The translations under genes and the position numbers were made by a program. Under the pieces are notes generated by a model that saw only the letters and a program-made list of their open reading frames with translations, searched no databases and had not been told where the DNA came from. From Pseudomonadota bacterium (GTDB lineage: Bacteria; Pseudomonadota; Alphaproteobacteria; Azospirillales; Azospirillaceae), in contig JAEYPE010000037.1 of the NCBI GenBank assembly GCA_023411035.1, forward strand, positions 12,478-76,477: DNA of 64,000 nucleotides. The letters are read 5' to 3'. Positions 43,524 through 55,948 of this stretch are shown one piece after another. Each line of letters opens with the position of its first letter. Position 1 is the first letter of the stretch.

Positions 43524-43949
43524 TCAAACGGCGCCGGGCGTGAAAGACGGCGGATCGCTGGCGGGGAAGGATTCCATCGACGCCTCGTCCACCTTCTCCT
43601 TTTCGCCGGCATCGCCGTAGATGTCGCCGGGATGGCGGGAATAGGGATGGATGCCCCGCTCCACATCCTCGGCGGGCGTGCCGGCGGTGTCGTGATGGCC
43701 GTTCCAATCCTCGACCATCGCCTTGGCCGGACAATAGCCGGTCAGCCCGCGCGCCACCAGCGCGCCGCCGGCCAGCGCCATGGCCGCTCCGGCGACCGTC
43801 GGGCGGCGCAGGCCGAGCACCGCCAGCAGCCCGCCGCCGACCAGCGACACAAGGCGTTCGGTGTGGCCGACGTTGATCATGCGTTCGAGATCGTCCGGCT
43901 GCCGGGCAGCGCTGCGGCTGCCCATGCCCTGTTGGCTCGTCATCGCCAT
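43524..43949 (-). CDS. DUF2892-type membrane protein with C-terminal FPASDPPS tail
   Basis: A 141-residue protein. Residues 20-75 hold the DUF2892 pair of helices (RLVSLVGGGLLAVLGL; VAGAAMALAGGALVARGL) and the YCPAKA motif. The hydrophilic tail ends in ESFPASDPPSFTPG, a short conserved motif found at the ends of many small stress-related proteins. The ATG at 43949 has a GGAGGAG site. Function unknown. Confidence 0.82.
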   Translation of the reverse strand: MAMTSQQGMGSRSAARQPDDLERMINVGHTERLVSLVGGGLLAVLGLRRPTVAGAAMALAGGALVARGLTGYCPAKAMVEDWNGHHDTAGTPAEDVERGIHPYSRHPGDIYGDAGEKEKVDEASMESFPASDPPSFTPGAV

Positions 43950-44146
43950 CGCTCCTCTCCTCCATCCCTTCCCATTCGGCTCACGGCTGAGGGGCCGCCC
44001 TCCGGCATACCAACCGCGGCAAGGGCTGCGCCGTCGCGCATCCAATAAGGCTGGACGCCGAAATAGGTGCTGAGCGCGTGGATGTCCCGCACGGAGAACA
44101 GCACGGCCAAGACGGAGGTTCCGCGATTGCGTCTTCCGCGAAGAGA

Positions 44147-44781
<635 letters not shown>

Positions 44782-44785
<4 letters not shown>

Positions 44786-45585
44786 GAGCGGAACAACCTC
44801 GTGTATTGGGTTTCGTGGATCATGGAGGTCCAATCGACGGCCATGGCGCGGCTGCCCAGATCGTCGAGCGGTGCGGCCAGCGCGGCCTCCGCCGCAGAGT
44901 GCACCACGGAATCGAGCGCCGCCAGGGCCTTCTGCCCGTCCGTCTGCCCCAGCGGCACCAGCCGCACCCCGGCGGAGACGAGGTTGGCGGCGAAGGCGTG
45001 CAGATAGGCGGACAGCGCCGGCCCCTCCGGCACGCCGATCAGCGCGGCGGCCAGCGCCACGGCGACGCCATAGGCGACCGGGCGGCCGGTTTCGGCGATC
45101 ACCCGGTCCCAGCGCTTCATCCCGTCCAGCGGCCAGGCGGCGCGCACGGCGACCAGGAACGCCTGCCCCTGCGCACGGCTTTCCAGCGCCGTTTCGGAGG
45201 AGGCGCGCATGGCGTCGGCGCGTTCGACCGCCCAGGCGAAACCCGCCTCGTCGCCGGCAAGCACGGCGCGGTGGGCGGCGGCGAATAGCATGCCGTCCGT
45301 CCGCCCGGCGCCATGGCGCAGGATGCCGTCCATCCAGCGGATCAGTGTGTCCCTGTCGCGGACGAGGCCCTGCTCCACCGCCGCCTCGATGCCGTGGCTG
45401 TAGGAGAAGCCGCCGACCGGGAAGGATGGCGACAACCACGCCAGGAGTTTGGTGAGGTGGGCGGTGGAGACGGGCCCCCACCCCGGCCCTCCCCCGCCGC
45501 GCGGGAGAGGGTGCCTATCCTCGCCCAAGTCCCCTCCCTCGCGAAGCGGGGGAGGGTTAGGGAGGGGGCCAGCACCCTCAGTCAT
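44782..45585 (-). CDS. ureF: Urease accessory protein UreF with repeat-derived N-terminus
   Basis: Helical scaffold of the UreDFG nickel-loading complex. The conserved domain starts near residue 40 (HLTKLLAWLSPSFPVGGFSY, then SHGIEAAVEQGLV). The codon where other UreF proteins would begin is GTC, not a start. The first usable start is ATG at 45585, overlapping the ureE stop, so the first 38 residues (Pro/Gly/Arg-rich) are encoded by a GC-rich palindromic repeat. A TTG at 45528 behind GGGAGGGG is an alternative. Length is 267 residues from the ATG. Confidence 0.9.
45487..45569. repeat. GC-rich palindromic intergenic repeat (REP-like) at the ureE-ureF junction
   Basis: Two hairpins: 45487-45511 (CCCTC...GAGGG type) and a near-perfect one in 45533-45555 (CCTCCCTCGC / GCGGGGGAGG with a GAA loop). 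This CCCTCCC...GCGAAGCGGGGGAGGG pattern resembles dispersed intergenic palindromes of many GC-rich proteobacteria. Here it lies inside the 5' end of ureF. Confidence 0.75.
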
Positions 45586-46096
45586 GCGAATGACCATGGG
45601 AGTGGGAATGCCCATGGTCATGGCTGTGCCCATGCCCACCATGCCCATGCCCCGAATAGGCCCCGCCCTCCGGCGCGAAGGGTGCGTGGATGGCCTGCAC
45701 GCTGGCCCCCAACCCCTTCAGCATGTCCTCGATCACATGGTCGCGGCGCAGGCGGATCGTCTCGCCGACGATCTGCACCGGCAGGTGCCGGTTGCCCAGA
45801 TGCCACGCGATGCGGGCGAAGCCTTCCGTCCCGCCGCCGCAGCGCACCTCCATCAGCTCCTCGTCCGCGGCGATCACGCGCAGGAAGGCGCCGTCACCCA
45901 ACTCCAGCCCGTCGCCATGGTCGAGCGCGACGGCGCGCGGCAGGTCCAGCAGGAAGTCGCTCCCCGCATCGTCCTTCATCACCATGCGGCGCCGGTGGCG
46001 GTCGTCGAAGGCCAGGGTCACCGTGCCGGCCTCGCGATCGATGGGCCAATGGCCGCGGGCGTGGACTCGGGTGGCGCGGCGGAGCGTGTCGGTCAT
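45578..46096 (-). CDS. ureE: Urease accessory protein UreE with His-rich tail
   Basis: Nickel metallochaperone. The 172-residue protein has the UreE N- and C-domains (VTLAFDDRHRRRMVM; WHLGNRHLPVQIV; the nickel-site region RRDHVIEDMLKGLGA) and a C-terminal tail with 11 histidines in its last 24 residues, built of GH, SH and DH pairs. Such tails store nickel. Overlaps the racemase gene by 4 bp. Confidence 0.95.
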   Translation of the reverse strand: MTDTLRRATRVHARGHWPIDREAGTVTLAFDDRHRRRMVMKDDAGSDFLLDLPRAVALDHGDGLELGDGAFLRVIAADEELMEVRCGGGTEGFARIAWHLGNRHLPVQIVGETIRLRRDHVIEDMLKGLGASVQAIHAPFAPEGGAYSGHGHGGHGHSHDHGHSHSHGHSHD

Positions 46097-46944
46097 GGAG
46101 AAAGCCGTTCGAAGGGGGTGGGCCGGCCGAAGAAACGTCCCGCGAGGGCGCCGACCGGTTCCGCCGCCCCCGTGGTGAAGAAACGTAGGGCGCTCCCCAA
46201 CTCAGCCTGTGCAGGCGCGTATTCGGGGTGACGCTCCAGATAGTTGTCCAGCGACCGGGCGACCAGACTGGGCTGGCACAGCACCTCCACCCCCAGCGGC
46301 AGAGCCTCCGTGAACAGGTGCGCCACCAGCGGGTAATGGGTGCAGCCCAGCACCGCGGCGTCCAGGGGCCGTCCGTCCAACCGCGCCAGCAGAGCCTGCA
46401 CATAGCCGCGCACCACCGGCGCCAGTTCCGCATCATCCGCCCCCCGCTCGATCAGCGGAACGAGGTCCGGGCAGGGTTGCTGCACCACCCGCACGTCGGG
46501 CGCGCGCTTGCCGATCTCCCGCGGGAAGGAGCCGGAGACGACGGTGGCCGGCGTGGCGAAGACGCCGACCGTCCGCGGTTCCGGGCGCCAGTCGGCGGCG
46601 GGGCCGTCCTGCATCCAGGGCACGCGGGTGATCGCCTCGACCATCGGCACCAGAACGCCCAGCACGTTCCGGCCCGGATGGGCGTGCGGCAGCCACGTCC
46701 GCTGCATCCGCCGCAGGGCCACCGCCGCCGCCGTGTTGCAGGCCAGGACGACCAGCCCGCAGCCCTGGGCGAACAGCCGCTCCACCCCCTGAACCGTCAG
46801 GCGGTAGATGTCCTCCTCGCTGCGCGGCCCATAGGGAGCGGCGGCATGGTCGCCGAGATAGACGAAAGGCCGTCCGGGAGCGGCCGTCACCAGCGCGCGA
46901 AGCACCGTCAGACCGCCATGCCCGGAATCGAAGACACCAATCAC
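46093..46944 (-). CDS. murI: Glutamate racemase-like protein inside the urease operon
   Basis: A 283-residue Asp/Glu racemase. Both catalytic cysteines are present (VVLACNTAAAVAL and VLGCTHYPLVAH), with GVFDSGHGGLTVL and YLGDHAAAPYG. In MurI the first glycine loop reads FDSG(V/I)GG; here it is FDSGHGG, and the substrate loop has HAAAPYG instead of DTARxPYG. This divergence suggests it may not be the housekeeping MurI. It sits 18 bp after ureC and overlaps ureE. Confidence 0.82.
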   Translation of the reverse strand: MIGVFDSGHGGLTVLRALVTAAPGRPFVYLGDHAAAPYGPRSEEDIYRLTVQGVERLFAQGCGLVVLACNTAAAVALRRMQRTWLPHAHPGRNVLGVLVPMVEAITRVPWMQDGPAADWRPEPRTVGVFATPATVVSGSFPREIGKRAPDVRVVQQPCPDLVPLIERGADDAELAPVVRGYVQALLARLDGRPLDAAVLGCTHYPLVAHLFTEALPLGVEVLCQPSLVARSLDNYLERHPEYAPAQAELGSALRFFTTGAAEPVGALAGRFFGRPTPFERLSP

Positions 46945-46962
46945 GTACGCTTCACCCCGAAC

Positions 46963-48672
<1,710 letters not shown>

Positions 48673-48698
48673 TGTCTGATGCCCTCCGCTGGCGCCCC

Positions 48699-49004
48699 TC
48701 AGAGGCTGCCGTTGACCTTGCCGTTGAAGCCGATGACCACGCGGTTGCCGCCATAGGCGACCAGCCGCACGCGGCGCGTCTGCCCCGGCTCGAAGCGCAC
48801 CGCCGTCCCGGCGGGGATGTCCAGCCGGAAGCCGCACGCCTTCTCGCGGTCGAAGGTCAGCGCCTCGTTCGTCTCGTGGAAGTGATAGTGCGAGCCGACC
48901 TGGATCGGGCGGTCTCCGGCGTTGGCGACGTCCAATTCCACCGTGTCGCGGCCCGCGTTGAGTTCGATCTCGCCCGCTGCGGGGATGATTTCACCGGGTT
49001 TCAT
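48699..49004 (-). CDS. ureB: Urease beta subunit
   Basis: Structural subunit of the (alpha-beta-gamma)3 urease. The 101-residue protein has KPGEIIPAAGEIELNAG, the QVGSHYHFHETN-type segment (IQVGSHYHFHETNEAL) and RLDIPAGTAVRFEPGQTR. Normal length. 26 bp before ureC. Confidence 0.97.
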   Translation of the reverse strand: MKPGEIIPAAGEIELNAGRDTVELDVANAGDRPIQVGSHYHFHETNEALTFDREKACGFRLDIPAGTAVRFEPGQTRRVRLVAYGGNRVVIGFNGKVNGSL

Positions 49005-49016
49005 CGAGGCTTCCCC

Positions 49017-49319
49017 TTAGCGAATCGGCTGATGGACGGTGACGAGCTTCGTCCCGTCCGGAAAGGTCGCCTCCACCTGGATTTCGTGGATCATCTCCGG
49101 GATGCCGTCCATCACCTGATCGCGGGTCAGCACCGTCGCGCCATCGCGCATCAGCTCGGCCACGGTCCGTCCGTCGCGCGCCCCTTCCACCACGTAATCG
49201 GTGATGAGGGCCACCGCCTCCGGGTGGTTCAGCTTCACGCCTCGTTCCAGCCGGCGCCGCGCCACGACGGCGGCCATGGCGACGAGAAGCTTGTCCTTCT
49301 CGCGCGGTGTCAGGTTCAT
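49017..49319 (-). CDS. ureA: Urease gamma subunit
   Basis: Structural subunit. The 100-residue protein begins MNLTPREKDKLLVAMAA and contains KLNHPEAVALITDYVVEGAR and IQVEATFPDGTKLVTVHQPI. It is 12 bp upstream of ureB. Separate ureA and ureB genes are the standard bacterial arrangement. Confidence 0.97.
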   Translation of the reverse strand: MNLTPREKDKLLVAMAAVVARRRLERGVKLNHPEAVALITDYVVEGARDGRTVAELMRDGATVLTRDQVMDGIPEMIHEIQVEATFPDGTKLVTVHQPIR

Positions 49320-49419
49320 GGGGCTGTGTCTCCGCCTACCGAAAGGGTTAGCGGGATTATGCCACGTTGCTGCGGTGCGCCAATGCCGTTTTGACGGCGG
49401 CGGTGCGCTTTCGAGCCGG

Positions 49420-50247
49420 TCAAACTTCCCACAGACGTGGCAGACGCGTCGGCAAACCCGCCGCCGCCGCGCGCAGGTGCGACCACAGCGCCGCGTAGGC
49501 GCCACGAACGGCCAGCGCCTGCCCACCCAGGATGCGGACGACCAGCAGGCCGTCCAGCGCCGTGGCACCCACGCGCACGCCCGTCAACCCCTCCGCCGCT
49601 TCCCTAAGCGCGTCCAGCCGGATCCCGGCGTCCGGCGCGGCATACAGCAGCGTGGCGCAGGCTCCGGCCCCGCCGAAGCCCGCCGGGTGGGCCAGCGTCT
49701 CGGCGATGTCGCCATCCAGATGCAGGGCGTCGGCCCAGACGAGGCGGCCGTCGCGGACCAGTTCCCAGGCGTCGCGGACAAGACCGCGTGTCACCGTCTC
49801 GCCGAAGGCGGCGCGCCCGAACACCAGCATCTCCCCGGCAATCAGCCGGGCGTCGCCCTCCAACTCCAGCCGGGTCAGGCGGCGCAGCCGGGAGCCCTCG
49901 AAGACGATGGCCTCCTGCGGCATCCATTCCAGCCAGCCGCCGGACTCGACCGTCACGCGGGTGTCGATGCGGCAGTCCGGCCCGGCGGAGCGGTAGACCT
50001 TCTCCGCCGCCTGGGTCGTCACCAGCGCCGCCGCCCCCGGCCCCGCCGACAGCGACACGTCCAGCCGGTCGCCGCCGACCAGCCCGCCGGAGGTGGTGAC
50101 CAGCACCGCGATGGGCAGGTCCCCCGCCCGCGGGTCGGGCATCAGCACCCGCAGCGGGTCGTGGTGGTAGAGCGTGGCGAGGCGCGTGGCCCCGTGGCGA
50201 TGCTCGAACCGCACGGTCGCCGCGCCATGGACGGCGACCTTCTTCAT
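49420..50247 (-). CDS. ureD: Urease accessory protein UreD
   Basis: Binds apo-urease and passes nickel from UreG. The 275-residue protein has LYHHDPLRVLMPDP, LVTTSGGLVGGDRLDVSL, LVTTQAAEKVYRS and WLEWMPQEAIVFEGS. Start ATG at 50247, 7 nt after the xdhB stop; a GTG at 50262 overlapping xdhB is an alternative. It joins the xanthine dehydrogenase genes to the urease genes. Confidence 0.95.
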   Translation of the reverse strand: MKKVAVHGAATVRFEHRHGATRLATLYHHDPLRVLMPDPRAGDLPIAVLVTTSGGLVGGDRLDVSLSAGPGAAALVTTQAAEKVYRSAGPDCRIDTRVTVESGGWLEWMPQEAIVFEGSRLRRLTRLELEGDARLIAGEMLVFGRAAFGETVTRGLVRDAWELVRDGRLVWADALHLDGDIAETLAHPAGFGGAGACATLLYAAPDAGIRLDALREAAEGLTGVRVGATALDGLLVVRILGGQALAVRGAYAALWSHLRAAAAGLPTRLPRLWEV

Positions 50248-50254
50248 CAACGCT

Positions 50255-52607
50255 TCAGCCACCTGACGAACCCATTCTTGCCTTCACGTCCTCCACCGCC
50301 AGCAGCACACGCTCCGGCGTTGCGGGCGCGTCGAGCCGCACGGGCAGGCGGTGGCCGCCCACCGCCGCAACGGCGTCCTTCAGCGCCAGCCACCCGGAGA
50401 TGCCGAGCATCAGCGGCGGCTCCCCGACCGCCTTGGAGCGGAACACCGTGTCCTCCCGGTTCGGGCGGGCGGTGTAGAGCGTAACCCGGAAATCCTCCGG
50501 CAGCGAGCGCGAGGTCGGGATCTTGTAGGTGCTGGGCGCGTGGGTGCGCAAGCGTCCCTGGCCGTCCCACCACAGCTCCTCCGACGTGACCCAGCCCAGC
50601 CCCTGGACGAAGGCTCCCTCCACCTGCCCCAGGTCGATGGCCGGGTTGATGCTGCCGGAGCAGTCGTGCAGCACGTCGGCACGGGGGAAGCGGTACTCGC
50701 CGGTCAGCGTGTCGATCAGCGCCTCCGTCACCGCCACGCCGCAGGAGAAGTAGAAGAAGGGCCGCCCCTCGCATTTCTCCCGGTCCCACCAGATTTTGGG
50801 CGTGGCGTAATGGCCGGTGGAGGACAGCGATATCCGATTCATATAGGCCAGCTTCGCCACCTCCGCGAAGGTCATGGCGTGGTTGCCGGCGAAGACCGCG
50901 TTGTCTCGGAACTCCACCTTGTCCGGCGTGGTGTGGCAGTGCTGGGACAGAAACTCCACCAGCCGGTCGCGGATGGTCCGCACGGCGATGCGCACCGCCA
51001 TGCCGTTCAGGTCGGTGCCCGCCGAGGCCGCCGTCGGCGGGGCGTTCGGCACCTTGTCGGTGGCGCTGGCGGTGACCCGCACCCGCTCCACGTCGATCTG
51101 GAATTCGTGGGCGGCGATCTGGGCCATCTTGGTGTGGATGCCCTGCCCCATCTCCGTCCCGCCGTGATTCACCTGGACGGAGCCGTCGGTGTAGACATGC
51201 ACCAGCGCCGCCGCCTGATTCAGGTGCTTGACGGTGAAGGAGATGCCGAACTTCACCGGCGTGACGGCCAGCCCCTTCTTCAGCACCGTGTTGCGGGCGT
51301 TGAAGGCGTCGATCTCCTCCCTGCGGCGGCGGTAGTCTCCGTCACGCTCGATCTGGTCGAGCAGGTCGGCCAGGATCTCCGGCTCCTCCACCGGCATCCC
51401 GTAATGGGTGGTGTCGCGGCCCGGCCCGCCGTAGAGATTGGCGCGCCGCACGTCCAGCGGGTCCTTGCCCAGCGTCCGGGCGATCTCGTCCACCACATGC
51501 TCGATGGCGATCACGCCCTGCGGCCCGCCGAAGCCGCGGAAGGCGGTGTTGGACACCGTGTGCGTCTTGCAGCGGTGGCCGGTCACCCGCGCGTCGGGAA
51601 GGAAATAGGCGTTGTCGGCGTGGAACATGGCGCGGTCCACCACGCCGTTGGACAGGTCCAGCGACATGCCGCAGCGCCCGGCGAGGTCCATCTCCAGACC
51701 CTGGATGCGCCCCTCCCCGTCGAACCCGACATCGTAGCGCACGAAGAAGTCGTGGCGCTTGCCGGTCATCAGCATGTCGTCGTCGCGGTCCAGGCGGAAC
51801 TTCACGGGCCGCTTCGTCGCGTTCGCCAGCAGGGCGGCGATGGCGGCGATCTGCGCCGGCTGGCTTTCCTTGCCGCCGAACCCGCCGCCCATGCGCCGGC
51901 ATTCCACGGCGATGCCGTGCATGGGGCGGCCCAGCACCTGCGCCACGGCGTGCTGCACCTCAGCCGGATGCTGGGTCGAGGAATGGACGAGAAGGTCGCC
52001 GTCCTCCTTGGGGATGGCGTAGGCGATGTGGCCTTCCAGATAGAAATGGTCCTGCCCGCCGACCTCCAGCGTCCCGGTCAGCCGATGCGGCGCCCCGGCC
52101 ACGGCCTCCGCCGCGTCGCCGCGCCGGAAGGTCAGCGGCGGAGAGACGAAACTGCCTTTCTCCAATGCCTCCCGCGCCGTCAGCAGGGCCGGCAGGTCGT
52201 CGTAGTGGATGTCCACCAGCCGCGCCGCCGCGCGGGCCTGCGACAAGGTTTCCGCCGCGACGGCGACCACCGCCTGTCCGGCATACTCCACCACCCCGTC
52301 GGCCAGCACGGGGTCGCCGCGCTGGACGGCGCCGATGTCGCCGTCTCCCGGAACGTCGGCGTAGGTGAAGACCGCATGCACGCCCGGCGCCTGCTTCGCC
52401 CGCGACAGGTCCATGCCCAGGATGCGCGCGTGCGCCCGGTCCGACAGCCGCACCGCGACGTGCAGCGTGCCGGGCAGTTCCGGGATGTCGTCGGTGTAGG
52501 CCGCGCCGCCGGTCACATGCTTGCGGGCGCTTTCATGCTCGATGCCCAGATGGACGCCGCCCCGGATCGGATGGATGGCGTCACCGTCCTTGGCAAGGGC
52601 GCCGCCG

Positions 52608-52615
<8 letters not shown>
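50255..52615 (-). CDS. xdhB: Xanthine dehydrogenase, molybdopterin-binding subunit
   Basis: Molybdenum subunit, oxidises hypoxanthine and xanthine to urate. The 786-residue protein has GGAAYTDDIPELPGTLHVAV, GGQDHFYLEGHIAYA, CRRMGGGFGGKESQ, TAFRGFGGPQGV, NHGGTEMGQGIHTKMAQIAA and the catalytic Glu in the late segment KAVGEPPLMLGI. The two-subunit XdhAB layout is that of Rhodobacter. It overlaps xdhA by 8 bp. Confidence 0.96.
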
Positions 52616-54074
<1,459 letters not shown>

Positions 54075-54092
54075 TGTCCCTCCCGTCGGGCG

Positions 54093-54113
54093 TTTCCGTC
54101 ATAGTGCCGGAAA
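54093..54113. promoter_or_regulatory. Inverted repeat upstream of xdhA
   Basis: TTTCCG (54093-54098) and CGGAAA (54108-54113) with 9 bp between, about 20 nt before the xdhA ATG. Possible operator; regulator unknown. No clear -35/-10 was found next to it. Confidence 0.35.
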
Positions 54114-54191
54114 GTCTCCGCGGGCCGCAATGCCGGGCCGCCCGCCTATCCGCAAAGGCATGGATCGGGCGGATAAAGGACGTGGATGGGG

Positions 54192-54893
54192 TCAGGCGTC
54201 GTCCCGAAAGCACCCGCTGCGGGCGGCCACGACAGCGACCTGGGTGCGGTTGCGCACGCCCAGCTTCTGCATGATGGCCCGCACATGGACCTTCACCGTG
54301 CCTTCCAGAACCCCCAGTTCCCGCGCGATCTCCTTGTTCGAATGACCGGCCAGCAGAAGCTGGAACACGTCCCTCTGCCGGTCGGTCAGCCGGTCCAGGA
54401 TCTGGCCGGACGGGCGCGCCGCCTCCACCGCGACGTTTCCGGACAGCACCGCACGCGGCAGCGGAAGGAAGGTCTCTCCGGTCAGCGCCAGGGAGATCGC
54501 GTGCTCCAGCACCGCCGTGGAACTGGTCTTCAGGATGTAGCCCCGCGCGCCCAACCGCACACTGTCCACGATGTCCGCCACCTCGTCCGACCCGGAGATG
54601 ACCAGCAGCGGGCGGCTTCCCAGAATCTCCACCATGCGGCGCACCCCATCGCGCCCGCTGCGGTCGCCCAGATTCAGGTCGAACAGGACCAGAGTCAGGT
54701 CCGGCGTGCGGTCGGCGATGGCCATGGCCTCGTCCAGCGAGCCGGCCTCCAGCACCTGCGCGTCCGGGTGAATTTCACCCACCGAGAGAGCGAAGCCGTG
54801 CCGCACCAGGGGGTGGTCGTCGACAACCAGAAACTTCTGCGCCTTGCCGGCCACCGACCGCTCCTTGCCGCGCGTCTGCAGCTGAACTTCCAT
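54192..54893 (-). CDS. LuxR/NarL-type response regulator with intact receiver
   Basis: A 233-residue two-component regulator. The receiver has the acidic pair FLVVDDHPLVRHG, the phospho-acceptor Asp in LVLFDLNLGD and the Lys in GYILKTSS. The C-terminal LuxR helix-turn-helix is LTDRQRDVFQLLLAGHSNKE then IARELGVLEGTVKVHVRAIM. No histidine kinase is adjacent. It faces away from a paralogue at 55246 and could read into xdhA 117 bp downstream. Confidence 0.93.
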   Translation of the reverse strand: MEVQLQTRGKERSVAGKAQKFLVVDDHPLVRHGFALSVGEIHPDAQVLEAGSLDEAMAIADRTPDLTLVLFDLNLGDRSGRDGVRRMVEILGSRPLLVISGSDEVADIVDSVRLGARGYILKTSSTAVLEHAISLALTGETFLPLPRAVLSGNVAVEAARPSGQILDRLTDRQRDVFQLLLAGHSNKEIARELGVLEGTVKVHVRAIMQKLGVRNRTQVAVVAARSGCFRDDA

Positions 54894-55245
54894 TGTTTTG
54901 CTACCCCATCAAACCGCCGGGAACTGGAGTGGAAAACAAAGACGCCTCCATCCGGTCCAGCTTTCTGTCCAGCGGAAAAGTATATGAATACCTCCTTTGG
55001 ACTTTTCAGAAGCAACGCAGCGCGAATTCCTATCTTATCAAAGCCATTTATCATTCATTCGCATCGAGATTCTTCCAAGCATCTTGCGTCACTCCCTGAC
55101 CATCCGTATAAATCATCAGGACAACCAGCGTAAAGCACGCTTTTTCGATACAATGAAGTCGGCTTTTTTCGTTTTCACAGGTGAAAACGGACAAGGATCG
55201 GCGTTGTGCGCTTCTCGCCACGGGTGGCGTCACGGAGGAGTTTCG
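54894..55245. other. 352-bp AT-rich divergent region between two LuxR-type regulators
   Basis: Clearly richer in A and T than its surroundings, especially 54960-55180. It holds the 20-bp palindrome at 55170-55189. No small gene with good support was seen. The base-composition dip is as expected for a divergent promoter region. Confidence 0.6.
55170..55189. promoter_or_regulatory. 20-bp perfect palindromic operator candidate
   Basis: CGTTTTCAC and GTGAAAACG are perfect inverted arms around a 2-bp centre (AG). The 20-bp length is that of operators for dimeric LuxR-type regulators. The site ends 56 bp upstream of the regulator ATG at 55246. Confidence 0.6.
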
Positions 55246-55905
55246 ATGAGAACTTGGAACGTCATGCTCGTGGACCATGATCGGCTGTTTTCGGCGGCGC
55301 TGGGAACGCTCATCGGCAGCGGTCCCTTCCGCGTCTGCCACCACGCCGCGACGGTGGACGACGCCCAGGCGGCCATCACGCAGGGGGTGGAGCCCGACCT
55401 GATCGTCGTCGCCCTGAGCGAGGCGGCGAGCGAGGAGACCGGCGGATTAAAGCGGCTGCGCGCAGCCACCAGCGCCCGCATCGCCGTGCTGGCCGACGCC
55501 ATCGCGGACCGCACCCTGTCCCTGTCGCTGAAGGCCGGGGCCGATGCCTATCTGAACAAGTCGATGTCGAGCGAGTCCCTGCTGCGCGCCCTGCAACTGG
55601 TCATGCTGGGAGAGGTGGTCTATCCCACCCACGTCGCCAGCCTGCTGATCGCCAACGCCAACGAGCGCCCGCAGCCGGAGCGCGCCCAGCCCGCCAACAA
55701 CGATCTGTCGAAACGCGAAATCCAGATTCTGCGCTGCCTGCTCGCCGGGCAGTCGAACAAGGCCATCGCGCGCAACCTGCACATCACGGAATCGACCGTG
55801 AAGATGCATTTCAAGAACGTGATGCGGAAGATCAACGCCCAGAACCGCACGCAGGCCGCGGTGTGGGCGATCCAGAACGGTCTGTCGCCGCTGGTGTCGG
55901 CGTAA
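55246..55905 (+). CDS. LuxR-type regulator with degenerate receiver (no phospho-acceptor Asp)
   Basis: A 219-residue protein with the same layout as the divergent regulator. The receiver begins NVMLVDHDRLFSAALG, but the phospho-acceptor position reads PDLIVVALSEAAS, with Ala in place of Asp; the Lys is present (AYLNKSMSS). The helix-turn-helix is LSKREIQILRCLLAGQSNKA then IARNLHITESTVKMHFKNVM. It should therefore act without phosphorylation. The ATG at 55246 has a perfect GGAGGAG site. Confidence 0.9.
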   Translation: MRTWNVMLVDHDRLFSAALGTLIGSGPFRVCHHAATVDDAQAAITQGVEPDLIVVALSEAASEETGGLKRLRAATSARIAVLADAIADRTLSLSLKAGADAYLNKSMSSESLLRALQLVMLGEVVYPTHVASLLIANANERPQPERAQPANNDLSKREIQILRCLLAGQSNKAIARNLHITESTVKMHFKNVMRKINAQNRTQAAVWAIQNGLSPLVSA

Positions 55906-55908
55906 GGA

Positions 55909-55939
55909 TTTTCCCTCTCCCGGGAAGGGAGAGGGAAAA
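55909..55939. repeat. 31-bp palindromic hairpin between regulator and PfpI genes
   Basis: TTTTCCCTCTCCC (55909-55921) and GGGAGAGGGAAAA (55927-55939) are perfect 13-bp arms around a 5-nt loop. Placed between convergent genes it probably terminates both, although no long T-run follows. The CCCTCTCCC core resembles dispersed intergenic palindromes. Confidence 0.75.
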
Positions 55940-55948
55940 CGCCGCAAC

